DNA from: Brucella anthropi ATCC 49188
GTDB lineage: Bacteria; Pseudomonadota; Alphaproteobacteria; Rhizobiales; Rhizobiaceae
Length of the DNA: 64,000 bases
Assembly (NCBI RefSeq): GCF_000017405.1
Contig: NC_009667.1
Span: 2,094,001 to 2,158,000, forward strand
Reading direction: 5' to 3'
The notes beneath the pieces were generated by a model. The model searched no databases. It had not been told where the DNA came from and saw nothing but the letters and a program-made list of their open reading frames with translations. A program made the translations under genes and the position numbers. Shown here one piece after another: positions 18,143 through 27,001 of the stretch. Position 1 is the first letter of the stretch. Every line of letters starts with the position of its first letter.

Positions 18143-20617
18143 ATGCCATCGTTCTCCCCAAGCCTTGAAAGGGCCCTGCATCAAGCCCTCACAATTGCAA
18201 ACGAGCGGCATCACGAATATGCGACGCTCGAACATCTTTTGCTTGCCTTGATCGACGATCAGGATGCGGGCGCAGTGATGCGTGCCTGCAGCGTCGACCT
18301 TGAGCATCTCAAACGTATCGTTACCGACTATATTGATCGCGAACTTGATAATCTCGTCACGGGTTATGACGAAGATTCCAAGCCAACTGCCGCTTTCCAG
18401 CGCGTCATTCAGCGCGCGGTCATTCATGTACAGTCCTCGAACCGTGAGGAAGTAACCGGTGCCAACGTGCTGGTTGCCATTTTTGCGGAACGGGAAAGTC
18501 ATGCTGCCTATTTCCTCCAGGAGCAGCAGATGACACGTTATGATGCCGTGAACTATATTTCGCATGGCATCTCCAAGCGCCCGCAGAACAGCGAAACTCG
18601 CCCGCCGCGCGGCGCAGAGAGCGCAAATGAAGAACGCACTAGCACAGAACAGGAAGAAAGCGCCAAGAAGAAGCAGGACGCCCTGTCTGCCTATTGCGTC
18701 AATCTGAATGAGAAGGCCAAGGCCGGGCGTATCGATCCGCTGATCGGTCGTGACAGCGAAATCAGCCGCACCATTCAGGTGCTCTGCCGTCGTTCGAAGA
18801 ACAACCCGCTTTATGTGGGTGATCCCGGCGTCGGCAAGACTGCGATTGCCGAAGGTCTTGCCAAGCGGATCGTTGAAGGACAGGTGCCTGAAGCGCTTGC
18901 CGATGCGACGATATTCTCGCTCGACATGGGCACACTTCTGGCGGGCACCCGCTATCGCGGTGACTTCGAAGAGCGTCTGAAGCAGGTCGTCAAGGAGCTC
19001 GAAGAGTATCCGGGTGCGGTTCTGTTCATCGACGAGATTCATACAGTCATCGGGGCTGGCGCCACTTCGGGCGGCGCGATGGATGCATCGAACCTGTTGA
19101 AACCGGCGCTTTCATCGGGTGCTATCCGCTGCATCGGATCGACGACCTATAAGGAATATCGTCAGTTCTTCGAGAAAGACCGTGCCTTGGTGCGTCGCTT
19201 CCAGAAGATAGATGTCAATGAGCCTTCGATCCCGGATGCGATTGAAATCATGAAGGGGCTGAAGCCCTATTTCGAGGATTTCCATAAGGTCAAGTACACG
19301 GTCGATGCCATCAAGACGGCAGTGGAACTTTCTGCGCGTTATATTTCGGATCGCAAATTGCCAGACAAGGCAATTGATGTGATTGACGAAACAGGTGCCA
19401 GCCAGATGCTATTGCCTGAGAACAAGCGCAAGAAGACCATCGGCGTGAAGGAAATCGAAGCGACAATCGCAACGATGGCCCGTATTCCGCCGAAGTCGGT
19501 ATCGAAGGATGATGAGCAGGTTCTCTCGCATCTGGATGCTGAACTGAAGCGTGTCGTTTACGGTCAGGATCTGGCCATCGAAGCGCTGTCAGCGTCGATC
19601 AAGCTCGCCCGTGCGGGATTGCGCGAACCGGACAAGCCAATCGGCTCGTACCTGTTCTCCGGCCCGACCGGCGTCGGCAAGACGGAAGTCGCCAAACAGC
19701 TGGCAAGTTCGTTGGGCGTGGAACTCCTGCGTTTCGATATGTCGGAATATATGGAGCGTCACACCGTATCACGGCTCATCGGTGCGCCTCCCGGCTATGT
19801 TGGCTTCGATCAGGGCGGACTCCTGACCGATGGCGTCGATCAACATCCGCATTGCGTGCTGCTGCTTGATGAGATCGAGAAGGCACACCCCGATCTGTTC
19901 AACATCTTGTTGCAGGTAATGGATCATGGCTCGCTGACCGATCACAACGGCAAGAAGATCGACTTCCGCAATGTGATCCTGATCATGACCACCAATGCCG
20001 GTGCGTCGGATATGGCGAAGGCAGCAATCGGCTTCGGTTCCACGCGTCGCGAAGGCGATGACATGGAAGCGATCAACCGCTTGTTCACGCCTGAGTTCCG
20101 TAACCGACTGGATGCGATCATTCCGTTCGGTCCGTTGCCGGTTCCCGTCATTCATCAGGTTGTGCAGAAGTTTGTGCTTCAGCTTGAAGCTCAGCTTGCT
20201 GAGCGCGGCGTGACCTTCGAACTGACCGAAGGCGCAATCGCCTGGCTTGCTGACAAGGGTTACGACGAGCGCATGGGTGCACGTCCGCTTGCCCGGGTTA
20301 TCCAGGAACACATCAAGAAGCCATTGGCTGATGAGGTGCTCTTCGGGAAACTCAAGCATGGTGGCACGGTCCGGGTGGATGTCGTGACGAAACCGGACGG
20401 TAAGACCGATCTTTCGCTGGAAAGCGTGGCTGATAAGCCGGTAAGTCCGAAGAAGGATATTCCGGCTGAGAAGAAGCAGCTGCAACGCAAGAAGGCTGCG
20501 CCGAAGAAGGCAGAGAAGGAGAAGGTGCTGGCGGGCAAGGACGAACCGGCGCCGAAATCTTCCGCGAAGTCCTCGGCGGCCAAATCGTCGGTGCCGAAAG
20601 TGCCACGTAAGAAGTAA
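18143..20617 (+). CDS. clpA: ATP-dependent Clp protease ATP-binding subunit ClpA
   Basis: An 824-residue AAA+ unfoldase that feeds ClpP. The N-domain (residues 1-150) docks ClpS. Two ATPase modules follow, with Walker A GDPGVGKTAIAEG in the first and GPTGVGKTEVAK in the second, and Walker B VLFIDEIHTVIGAG. The C-terminus carries an extra tail of about 60-70 residues rich in Lys, Ala, Pro and Ser that E. coli ClpA (758 residues) lacks. It forms an operon with clpS and ends at an intrinsic terminator. Confidence 0.96.
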   Translation: MPSFSPSLERALHQALTIANERHHEYATLEHLLLALIDDQDAGAVMRACSVDLEHLKRIVTDYIDRELDNLVTGYDEDSKPTAAFQRVIQRAVIHVQSSNREEVTGANVLVAIFAERESHAAYFLQEQQMTRYDAVNYISHGISKRPQNSETRPPRGAESANEERTSTEQEESAKKKQDALSAYCVNLNEKAKAGRIDPLIGRDSEISRTIQVLCRRSKNNPLYVGDPGVGKTAIAEGLAKRIVEGQVPEALADATIFSLDMGTLLAGTRYRGDFEERLKQVVKELEEYPGAVLFIDEIHTVIGAGATSGGAMDASNLLKPALSSGAIRCIGSTTYKEYRQFFEKDRALVRRFQKIDVNEPSIPDAIEIMKGLKPYFEDFHKVKYTVDAIKTAVELSARYISDRKLPDKAIDVIDETGASQMLLPENKRKKTIGVKEIEATIATMARIPPKSVSKDDEQVLSHLDAELKRVVYGQDLAIEALSASIKLARAGLREPDKPIGSYLFSGPTGVGKTEVAKQLASSLGVELLRFDMSEYMERHTVSRLIGAPPGYVGFDQGGLLTDGVDQHPHCVLLLDEIEKAHPDLFNILLQVMDHGSLTDHNGKKIDFRNVILIMTTNAGASDMAKAAIGFGSTRREGDDMEAINRLFTPEFRNRLDAIIPFGPLPVPVIHQVVQKFVLQLEAQLAERGVTFELTEGAIAWLADKGYDERMGARPLARVIQEHIKKPLADEVLFGKLKHGGTVRVDVVTKPDGKTDLSLESVADKPVSPKKDIPAEKKQLQRKKAAPKKAEKEKVLAGKDEPAPKSSAKSSAAKSSVPKVPRKK

Positions 20618-20629
20618 CAAGCAAGCGGA

Positions 20630-20658
20630 ACGGCCCTCTCTGAGGGCCGTTTTGTTTT
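20630..20658 (+). terminator. intrinsic terminator of clpSA
   Basis: ACGGCCCTC and GAGGGCCGT form a nine-bp stem with a three-base loop, followed by TTTGTTTT, 12 bases after the clpA stop. Confidence 0.9.
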
Positions 20659-20753
20659 GAGGATGAGGCTGGTGTGAAGGAAAACTGAGGTTTTCCGATC
20701 TGAGCGGTAAAAACCGGGTGCAACTTGCTCGGACCTTGCTCTAACGTGACTCT

Positions 20754-21515
20754 ATGCCACCGATTCATTCCGATTATCCTGAGCAAAATTCAGAAGACCA
20801 TCGTCACCTGCGATGGTTCTTGCGCGGCTGCACACGCATTTGCAGTATTCCTGCTCTATTGTTGATGAGTTCGTTTATCGGTTTTGCGGGACTGGCAATT
20901 GAAAGCGGCATCACCGTTGTTCAAGCCGTCTTTATGACGCTGACCATCTGGGCGCTTCCGGCAAAGGTCGTTCTGATCGGAGCGATCAGTGCAGGTGTGG
21001 CTTTGCCTACCGCGGCTCTTGCGGTGGGACTTTCGTCCGTGCGTTTGATGCCGATGGTGGTCGCGCTGCTTCCCGAGCTGCAGGGACCTAAAACGCGAAA
21101 ACTGACGCTCGCTGCTCTGTGTCATTTCGTTGCCGTCACCGCCTGGGTCATGGCCATGGAGGAGCTGCGCAAGATCCCGCGTGATATGCGGACGAGCTAT
21201 TTTGCGGGGATCGGTATGGTTCTGGTGGGAACCAATGCGATTGTCGTTGCTATCGTCTATTCGTTATCGACGTCTTTTCCGCCAATTGTTTTCGCGGCAC
21301 TTTTCATGCTGACGCCGATGTATTTTCTGACGTCGCTCTGGCGTTCAGCCAGAGAAAGGGCAGGGCAGGTCGCAATGATTTCCGGGATCGTTCTGTTCCC
21401 CATATTTCATCATCTGGCTCCTGGATATGACCTGCTGATCACGGGTGTTCTCGGTGGGCTGATAGCGTTCGGTTTTCACCGGATGCGCCGCGTATCGGTG
21501 GGGGCAACTGAATGA
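20754..21515 (+). CDS. azlC: AzlC family branched-chain amino acid exporter subunit
   Basis: A 253-residue polytopic membrane protein that with AzlD exports branched-chain amino acids or azaleucine. Seven to eight helices are predicted. Family segments include MSSFIGFAGLAIESGITVVQAVFMT and ALAVGLSSVRLMPMVVALLPEL, the latter in the conserved second helical hairpin. ATG 20754 is used; no strong ribosome site is apparent. The 3' end overlaps azlD by four bases (ATGA), so the pair is translationally coupled. Confidence 0.9.
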   Translation: MPPIHSDYPEQNSEDHRHLRWFLRGCTRICSIPALLLMSSFIGFAGLAIESGITVVQAVFMTLTIWALPAKVVLIGAISAGVALPTAALAVGLSSVRLMPMVVALLPELQGPKTRKLTLAALCHFVAVTAWVMAMEELRKIPRDMRTSYFAGIGMVLVGTNAIVVAIVYSLSTSFPPIVFAALFMLTPMYFLTSLWRSARERAGQVAMISGIVLFPIFHHLAPGYDLLITGVLGGLIAFGFHRMRRVSVGATE

Positions 21516-21859
21516 ACTGGGACAGCTTTTCGACCTGGTGGTGGCCGTTTCTGTTTATCCTCCTGGCTGGAGCGCTTCCAACCTATCTGTTTCGGCTGAT
21601 GGGGGTGCTGGTTGGTGGGCGCGTGCGGGAGGATTCAGAAGCTCTCGTTTTCGTGCGCTGCGTCGCGACTGCGCTGGTTGCAGGCGTTATCGCGCAGCTT
21701 ATTCTCTATCCTAATGGAGAACTGGCCAATTCGCCGCTCTGGCTCCGCGCTGGTTCTGCCGCGGCAGGATTTGCCGCCTTTCTCATTACCGGTAAGCGAT
21801 TGCTCGTCGGTGTGCTCGTTGCGGAAATCCTGCTGGTAATCGGCCTGCTTACACTTTGA
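21512..21859 (+). CDS. azlD: AzlD family branched-chain amino acid exporter subunit
   Basis: A 115-residue membrane protein with four helices, the small partner of AzlC. Features typical of AzlD are the GALPTYLFRLMGVLVGGR loop after the first helix and the later FVRCVATALVAGVIAQLIL helix. The start codon overlaps the azlC stop. The convergent HIT-family gene ends 14 bases away. Confidence 0.88.
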   Translation: MNWDSFSTWWWPFLFILLAGALPTYLFRLMGVLVGGRVREDSEALVFVRCVATALVAGVIAQLILYPNGELANSPLWLRAGSAAAGFAAFLITGKRLLVGVLVAEILLVIGLLTL

Positions 21860-21873
21860 AAGTGTGAGTCTTA

Positions 21874-22296
21874 TCAGAGCGCTGCACGAATCTTTTCAGC
21901 GTTTGCGGAAAGAACTGCTGCGTCTTCCATCTGTCCGGTATGGGGCTTGAGCGCCACGCCTTCAAAGCGCGGGATCACATGAAAGTGCAGATGATAGACG
22001 GTCTGGCCGGATGCCGGTTCGTTGAACTGCATGACGGTTACGCCATCGGCATTGAATGCCCTCTTCACGGCCTGCGCGATTTTCTGCACCACTTGAACAA
22101 CATTCGCGAGGGTTTCCGGCTTGGCATCGAGCAGATTGCGGGAAGCAGTCTTTGGCACAACCAGCGTGTGGCCCGTGCCTTGCGGCATCACATCCATGAA
22201 AGCAACGACGTCATCGGTTTCGTAAACACGGGTGGACGGGATTTCGCCGCGCAGAATTTTGGCGAAGATATTGTTGTCGTCATAGGTGGCGGACAT
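21874..22296 (-). CDS. HIT family nucleotide hydrolase
   Basis: A 140-residue histidine-triad protein of the Hint branch, which cleaves nucleoside phosphoramidates or similar. The triad HLHFHVIPR is at residues 102-110, and the N-terminal NNIFAKILRGEIPS is the Hint-type start. ATG 22296 has GGAGAG in front; an upstream frame to 22344 has not. It is followed by azlD on the opposite strand and preceded by a palindromic repeat at 22373. Confidence 0.92.
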   Translation of the reverse strand: MSATYDDNNIFAKILRGEIPSTRVYETDDVVAFMDVMPQGTGHTLVVPKTASRNLLDAKPETLANVVQVVQKIAQAVKRAFNADGVTVMQFNEPASGQTVYHLHFHVIPRFEGVALKPHTGQMEDAAVLSANAEKIRAAL

Positions 22297-22372
22297 GCGA
22301 TTCTCTCCAATGCGAAAATGTTTGACAGGATCAGACCGTATCAAGTCGCGTTAGGCAAGGTGGATAGAGCGA

Positions 22373-22415
22373 GCGCATCCCGAAAGGTGTGAAGCGGCTT
22401 TCGGATGAGATGCGC
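22373..22415. repeat. imperfect palindrome of the GCGCATCCCGAAA family
   Basis: GCGCATCCCGAAAG (22373-22386) pairs with CTTTCGGATGAGATGCGC (22398-22415) with a two-base bulge. It shares its stem with 6102-6140. A second GCGCATCC begins at 22434. Confidence 0.7.
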
Positions 22416-22429
22416 GTCAAAACAAGCAG

Positions 22430-23620
22430 TCAGAGCGCATCCCTGAATGGCGAGTGTTCTTCCAGGGCGTCCTGAATCTGTTCGACTTCGCGACGTTCAT
22501 GATCGAGATAGTCGCGTACGGCTTTCCGAAAGCCTTCATGAACAATGTAATGCGCTGAATGGGTGGTTACCGGCACATAACCGCGGGCAATTTTGTGCTC
22601 GCCCTGTGCTCCGGCTTCCACGACGCTCAGCTTTCGATCAATCGCAAAATCGATTGCCTGATGATAGCAAACCTCGAAATGCAGGTATGGGTGATCTTCG
22701 ATGCAGCCCCAATGACGGCCGAAAAGTGTATCACCACCGATGAAGTTGATCGCACCGGCAATGTAATGTCCGTTGCGTTTGGCCATGACGAGCAGAATGT
22801 CTCCCGCCATGGTTTCGCCGATCCGCGAAAAGAACTGCCTGTTCAGATAGGGCCGTCCCCATTTGCGGCTACCGGTATCCGTATAAAACGCGAAGAAGTC
22901 GTCCCAGACGGATTCCGTGAGGTCGCTGCCGGTCAACCAGTCGATTTCGATACCATCCGACAAGGCTTCACGTCGTTCTTTCTTTAACGCCTTGCGTTTC
23001 CGAGATACCAGCTCATTCAGAAAATCATCGTAGCTTTTAAAGCCATTGTTTTTAAAATGAAACTGTTGATCCGTGCGATGAAGAAATCCTGCGCGCTCGA
23101 GCGCGGTGATCTCATCTGGCAGTGCAAATGTGACATGCGCTGATGAGACGCCGGATTGATCAGCCAGTTCCCGCAGTCCGCCAGCCAGCGCCAGTCGAAC
23201 GGTTTCGCTTTCATAGGCGATGTGATTGAGGAGGCGCGGACCGGTGGCCGGTGTGAAAGGCACTGCGGCCTGAAATTTTGGATAGTATCGACCACCGGTG
23301 CGCTCGAAAGCATCAGCCCATCCATGGTCGAAGACATATTCTCCCTGACTATGCCCCTTGAGATAGTTCGGCACGGCTCCGATGAGGTGGCCCTGATCAT
23401 CTTCAAGACGTAAATGGCGCGGAAGCCAGCCCGTTTTTCGTGAAACCGAGCCTGATTCTTCCAGAGCCAGCAGGAAGTTGCGGGTAATGAAGGGATTGTA
23501 ATGCGCGTCCTGCCGGGATGCTCCGACAAGACTGTTCCATTCGTCTGCCGTGAACTCGCTGATATTCTCAACGACACGGAGAACGAAGCTTTGCTCATTC
23601 TGCGGATCTTCGTCGTTCAC
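22430..23620 (-). CDS. GNAT-superfamily (DUF482) acyltransferase
   Basis: A 396-residue protein of the FemAB/GNAT-like DUF482 family, annotated elsewhere as peptidogalycan biosynthesis or N-acetyltransferase. Marks are EWNSLVGASRQDAHYNPFITRNFLLALEESGSV near the start, WLPRHLRL, the KRKALKKERRE helix, and the C-terminal GRHWGCIEDHPYLHFEVCYHQAIDFAI and EAGAQGEHKIARGYVP. The GTG at 23620 is preceded by AAAGGA at ideal distance. Two other options, ATG 23647 and TTG 23677 (overlapping the upstream stop), lack such a site. It is the last of a minus-strand run with a phosphodiesterase and RidA. Confidence 0.8.
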   Translation of the reverse strand: MNDEDPQNEQSFVLRVVENISEFTADEWNSLVGASRQDAHYNPFITRNFLLALEESGSVSRKTGWLPRHLRLEDDQGHLIGAVPNYLKGHSQGEYVFDHGWADAFERTGGRYYPKFQAAVPFTPATGPRLLNHIAYESETVRLALAGGLRELADQSGVSSAHVTFALPDEITALERAGFLHRTDQQFHFKNNGFKSYDDFLNELVSRKRKALKKERREALSDGIEIDWLTGSDLTESVWDDFFAFYTDTGSRKWGRPYLNRQFFSRIGETMAGDILLVMAKRNGHYIAGAINFIGGDTLFGRHWGCIEDHPYLHFEVCYHQAIDFAIDRKLSVVEAGAQGEHKIARGYVPVTTHSAHYIVHEGFRKAVRDYLDHERREVEQIQDALEEHSPFRDAL

Positions 23621-23673
23621 CGCTATTCCTTTGCCGTTATCGCACATATTTTGCGGTGTTCGGCGTGTTGTCG

Positions 23674-24399
23674 TCAAGCTACGAGGGCGCGTGGATCAAA
23701 GCCTTCGAACGTGATCTGGTCGACATTGAGATCGCTATGTTTCTGCATTTCCCGATCCCGCACTGTCCAGCTGATCACCGGCATTTGTAACTTCTCGCGA
23801 ACAAAGGTGACGAACGGGTTGGGCAGGTGATGCACATTATAGGAGACGAAGGAGATGCCATGCGCCAGCATGGAGAAATGTCTTTCGAAGTCCTCCCTGC
23901 GTGTACCTTCGGCTGTCAGACCGCCAGGAATTCCCGGTGCATCTGCCGCAAAACGGCGGATCAGGTGGTGATCGAAAGACATGATCGCGGCTTCGCCCTT
24001 ATAGGATGCCAGTTCTTTGGCAACGGTGGCAACCAGACCGTCATCTTTACCTTCGATACCCTTCAGCTCGATAACGAGGGGAACGCGACCATCGACCAGA
24101 TCAAGCATTTGACGAAGCGTCGGCACATGATCGGCGGTGCCGCCAATCTTCAGTGCGGTGGCTTCCTTCAGTGTCAGATCGCTGATGTAGCCTTCGCGAC
24201 CGGCGAGACGTTTCAGTTCATCGTCATGAAAGACCACAACGCCGCCGTCAATTGTGAGATGCACATCGCATTCGATAGCGAAACCCGCCTTTACTGCTGC
24301 CTCGAACGCTGAAAGAGTGTTTTCCCAGCGCTCTTTATTGAGATCGTGCAATCCGCGATGAGCAACAGGACGCTTCTTGATCCAGTCGATGGAAGTCAT
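23674..24399 (-). CDS. glycerophosphodiester phosphodiesterase family protein
   Basis: A 241-residue GDPD-fold enzyme, likely hydrolysing glycerophosphodiesters. Catalytic marks are AHRG near residue 13-16, WENTLSAFEAAVKAGF, ECDVHLTIDGGVVVFHD, and a later IELKG. No signal peptide, so it acts in the cytoplasm. ATG 24399 has GAGG nine bases before it, placed just one base beyond the stop of ridA, suggesting coupling. The three-gene run ridA-GDPD-acyltransferase looks like one transcript. Confidence 0.9.
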   Translation of the reverse strand: MTSIDWIKKRPVAHRGLHDLNKERWENTLSAFEAAVKAGFAIECDVHLTIDGGVVVFHDDELKRLAGREGYISDLTLKEATALKIGGTADHVPTLRQMLDLVDGRVPLVIELKGIEGKDDGLVATVAKELASYKGEAAIMSFDHHLIRRFAADAPGIPGGLTAEGTRREDFERHFSMLAHGISFVSYNVHHLPNPFVTFVREKLQMPVISWTVRDREMQKHSDLNVDQITFEGFDPRALVA

Positions 24400-24400
24400 G

Positions 24401-24865
24401 TCAGGCAACCTCGATGATCGCTTCTATTTCAACAGGTGCATTGAGGGGTAGGCTCGCAACACCAACAGCCGAGCGGGCATGTTTGCCAGCGTCGCCGAGA
24501 ACCGCCACGAGGAGATCGGAGGCGCCATTGGCCACAAGGTGCTGTTCCACGAAATCAGGCGTGGAAGCCACGAAGGCAGTAATCTTCACAATCCGCTTGA
24601 TGCGGCCAAGGTCACCAAGAGCAGCCTTTGCCTGGGCAAGGATGTTGACAGCACAGGCGCGTGCAGCAGCTTGTCCGTGCGCAACCGTCAGCTCATCACC
24701 AATCTGCCCCGTGTGCACAAGCTTGCCGCCTTCCAGCGGAAGCTGGCCAGATGTGAGAAGCAAAGAACCGCTTTGTGCAAAAGGAACGTAGTTTGCGGCG
24801 GGTGCTGCGGCCTCTGGGATGGATATACCCAGATTTTTGAGGCGGCTGTCGATCGTGTCGGTCAT
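24401..24865 (-). CDS. RidA family (YjgF/Rid) protein
   Basis: A 154-residue Rid-family protein. The longer Rid subtype starts LKNLGISIPEAAAPAANYVPF and contains LLLTSGQLPLEGG, RACAVNILAQAKAALGDLGRIKRIVKITAFV, and SAVGVASLPLNAPVEIEAIIEV. Relatives remove reactive enamine/imine intermediates, but whether this subtype does is unknown. ATG 24865 has AAGGAT in front, whereas the frame from 24886 does not. It is the first gene of the minus-strand run. Confidence 0.88.
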   Translation of the reverse strand: MTDTIDSRLKNLGISIPEAAAPAANYVPFAQSGSLLLTSGQLPLEGGKLVHTGQIGDELTVAHGQAAARACAVNILAQAKAALGDLGRIKRIVKITAFVASTPDFVEQHLVANGASDLLVAVLGDAGKHARSAVGVASLPLNAPVEIEAIIEVA

Positions 24866-25007
24866 TGTATTAATCCTTGCTTGCAAAGGTACTTCGCGAT
24901 CTACCTATAGGCAGAATCGGTGAAGCTTTTGGGAAGGGTGCGTTTTTTGCCTCGCTTCCGCCACGAGTTTTTTTATCATGCTCGTCAACTCATCGGGAGA
25001 TTCATGT

Positions 25008-25847
25008 ATGCGTTTTTTCAAGAGTGCGGTTGCGGCGAGTGGGACGGCTGCTTGTGTATGGGCCGGATTCGCTGGCGTCGCTCATGCGGCCTCGACGGTA
25101 ACGTTGGTTCCACATCGCGCAGTCTATGATCTGACCCTGGATCGCGCCGACGAAAAATCGGGGATCAGCGGTTTGACCGGTCGCATGGTCTACGAGTTCA
25201 ACGGATCTGCGTGTGAAGGCTACACCACCAATTTCCGTTTCGTGACTCGGATCGATATGGAAGAACAGCCGCAGCGTGTGACCGACCAGCAGACGACGAC
25301 TTTCGAAGGTGCAGACGGAAAGAATTTCCGTTTCGTCAACAAGACCTTCGTGGACAAGGAACTGGTCAAGGAAGTGCGTGGTGACGCGAAACTCGAGGGC
25401 GGCAAGACAGTCGTTGAACTGAACAAGCCGAAGGAAAACAAGCTTGACCTCAAGGGAACGCAATTTCCGACCGGACATATGGAAGAGCTGATCGGCAAGG
25501 CGGAAGCCGGGCAGAAATTTTACCAGACGTCGCTTTTCGACGCGTCCGAAGATGCCGACCGGGTGGTTGCTACCACCGTTGTCGTCGGCAAGGAGCAGTC
25601 TCTGCCGGATGACGAGACCAAGGTCATGGGTAAATTTTCCAAGGATCAGGTCTGGCCGGTGACGATTGCCTATTTCGATGACAAGGAAAAGCAGGACGGC
25701 CTGCCGATCTACCGCATTAATTTCAAGCTCTATCGCAATGGCATCACCCGCGACCTCACTATGGACTATGGAGATTTCTCCATGCGCGGGAAGCTTGTGA
25801 AGCTTGATGTCTATGACGCGGCAAAACAGACCGCGACCTGCAAATAA
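25008..25847 (+). CDS. eipB: cell envelope integrity protein EipB (DUF1849)
   Basis: A 279-residue periplasmic protein. The signal peptide ends near AHA at residue 27. Cysteines in the mature chain lie at residue 69 (SACEGY) and 278 (TATCK), the same pair reported to form a stabilising disulfide in Brucella abortus EipB, which supports envelope integrity and stress survival. The domain is a DUF1849 beta-spiral. GGGAGA at 24995-25000 fixes ATG 25008. It is monocistronic, with a terminator at 25848. Confidence 0.95.
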   Translation: MRFFKSAVAASGTAACVWAGFAGVAHAASTVTLVPHRAVYDLTLDRADEKSGISGLTGRMVYEFNGSACEGYTTNFRFVTRIDMEEQPQRVTDQQTTTFEGADGKNFRFVNKTFVDKELVKEVRGDAKLEGGKTVVELNKPKENKLDLKGTQFPTGHMEELIGKAEAGQKFYQTSLFDASEDADRVVATTVVVGKEQSLPDDETKVMGKFSKDQVWPVTIAYFDDKEKQDGLPIYRINFKLYRNGITRDLTMDYGDFSMRGKLVKLDVYDAAKQTATCK

Positions 25848-25871
25848 GCACGCCGATTGGCGTGTTTGTTC
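25848..25871 (+). terminator. intrinsic terminator after eipB
   Basis: CACGCC and GGCGTG form a six-bp stem with a four-base loop, followed by TTTGTT, directly after the eipB stop. Confidence 0.7.
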
Positions 25872-25974
25872 GCCTGTTCAATGCTATATTGTGTAGACGA
25901 CTTGCAATTTACGGCGTGATCAGTTAACAGCGCGCCTATTCCACACACGGGATTGGGCTTTTGTCGGGAGAAAT

Positions 25975-26029
25975 CCGGCAAAAACCTCCGGTGGCGAGAA
26001 ATCGCCTCAGCCCGTGGAGGTTAAACCGG
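25975..26029 (+). promoter_or_regulatory. nested hairpin leader of rpsB
   Basis: AACCTCC (25983-25989) pairs with GGAGGTT (26016-26022). Inside it is GGCGA-GAAA-TCGCC (25993-26006), and outside are CCGG (25975-25978) and CCGG (26026-26029). The structure ends 15 bases before the rpsB start. Ribosomal-protein leaders commonly autoregulate in this way; the pairing is visible in the sequence, the role is inferred. Confidence 0.6.
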
Positions 26030-26044
26030 AAAAGGAAAATAAAG

Positions 26045-26815
26045 ATGGCATTGCCTGATTTCAGCATGCGCCAGCTTCTGGAAGCTGGTGTTCACTTCGG
26101 CCACCAGACCCATCGCTGGAACCCGAAAATGGCACCATACATCTATGGTGACCGTAACAACATCCACATTCTCGATCTGTCCCAGACCGTTCCTCTGCTG
26201 CACAATGCGCTGAAGATCGTTTCGGACACGGTTGCTCGCGGCGGTCGCGTTCTGTTCGTCGGCACGAAGCGTCAGGCTTCGGACATCATCGCCGATGCTG
26301 CCAACCGTTCGGCACAGTATTACGTCAATGCACGCTGGCTCGGCGGCATGATGACCAACTGGAAGACGATCTCCAACTCGATCCAGCGTCTGCGCAAGCT
26401 CGACGAACTTCTGGCTGGCGAAGCTCAGGGCTTCACCAAGAAGGAACGCCTGAACCTTGAGCGTGAGCGTGAAAAGCTCGACCGCGCCCTCGGTGGTATC
26501 AAGGACATGGGTTCAGTTCCGGACCTGATGTTCATCATCGACACCAACAAGGAAGCGATTGCTATTCAGGAAGCCAAGCGTCTTGGTATCCCGGTTGTCG
26601 CAGTGATCGACTCGAACTGCGATCCAGACCAGATCGACTACCCGATTCCGGGTAACGACGACGCTGCACGCGCTATCGCTCTTTATTGTGATCTGATTGC
26701 TCGCGCTGCTCTCGACGGTATTGCCCGTCAGCAGGGCGCAATGGGCATCGACGTCGGTGCGCAGGCTGAAGCTCCGGTTGAGCCAGCCCTCGAAGCTCCG
26801 GCTGAAGGCGCTTAA
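26045..26815 (+). CDS. rpsB: 30S ribosomal protein S2
   Basis: A 256-residue S2 with [22 protein letters not shown] at the start, the GTKRQAS stretch, and a C-terminal [21 protein letters not shown] core. A short alanine/proline tail follows. AAAGGA precedes ATG 26045; the frame extends back to 25961 but that part is the leader hairpin. It is the first gene of the rpsB-tsf-pyrH-frr-uppS-cdsA-rseP cluster. Confidence 0.97.
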   Translation: MALPDFSMRQLLEAGVHFGHQTHRWNPKMAPYIYGDRNNIHILDLSQTVPLLHNALKIVSDTVARGGRVLFVGTKRQASDIIADAANRSAQYYVNARWLGGMMTNWKTISNSIQRLRKLDELLAGEAQGFTKKERLNLEREREKLDRALGGIKDMGSVPDLMFIIDTNKEAIAIQEAKRLGIPVVAVIDSNCDPDQIDYPIPGNDDAARAIALYCDLIARAALDGIARQQGAMGIDVGAQAEAPVEPALEAPAEGA

Positions 26816-26956
26816 TCAGCGTATGATTTCATCCATCCGTCATATCTGCGATAGGGCGGGTGGATAATCTCGTTTCATCCCGGCGCGGGATTGTGATTCC
26901 TGAAGTGCAATGCTCAGGGTGATCGCGATCCAGAAACCAAGCGCCGGTTAAAAGTT

Positions 26957-26977
26957 GGCACACCCACCCGGTGTGCC
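26957..26977 (+). promoter_or_regulatory. perfect hairpin in the rpsB-tsf gap
   Basis: GGCACACC (26957-26964) and GGTGTGCC (26970-26977) form an 8-bp stem with a five-base loop, 25 bases before tsf. No T-run follows, so it is more likely a processing or pausing site than a terminator. A second stem lies at 26831-26865 (ATCCATCCG with CGGGTGGAT). Confidence 0.5.
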
Positions 26978-27001
26978 TTCGCTTTCATGAAAGGCGATAT
27001 C

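Noticed and set aside
17855..19042. Minus-strand frame of 395 codons over clpS-clpA
   Set aside because: Shadow of clpA; the plus strand has Walker motifs and full-length homology by eye.
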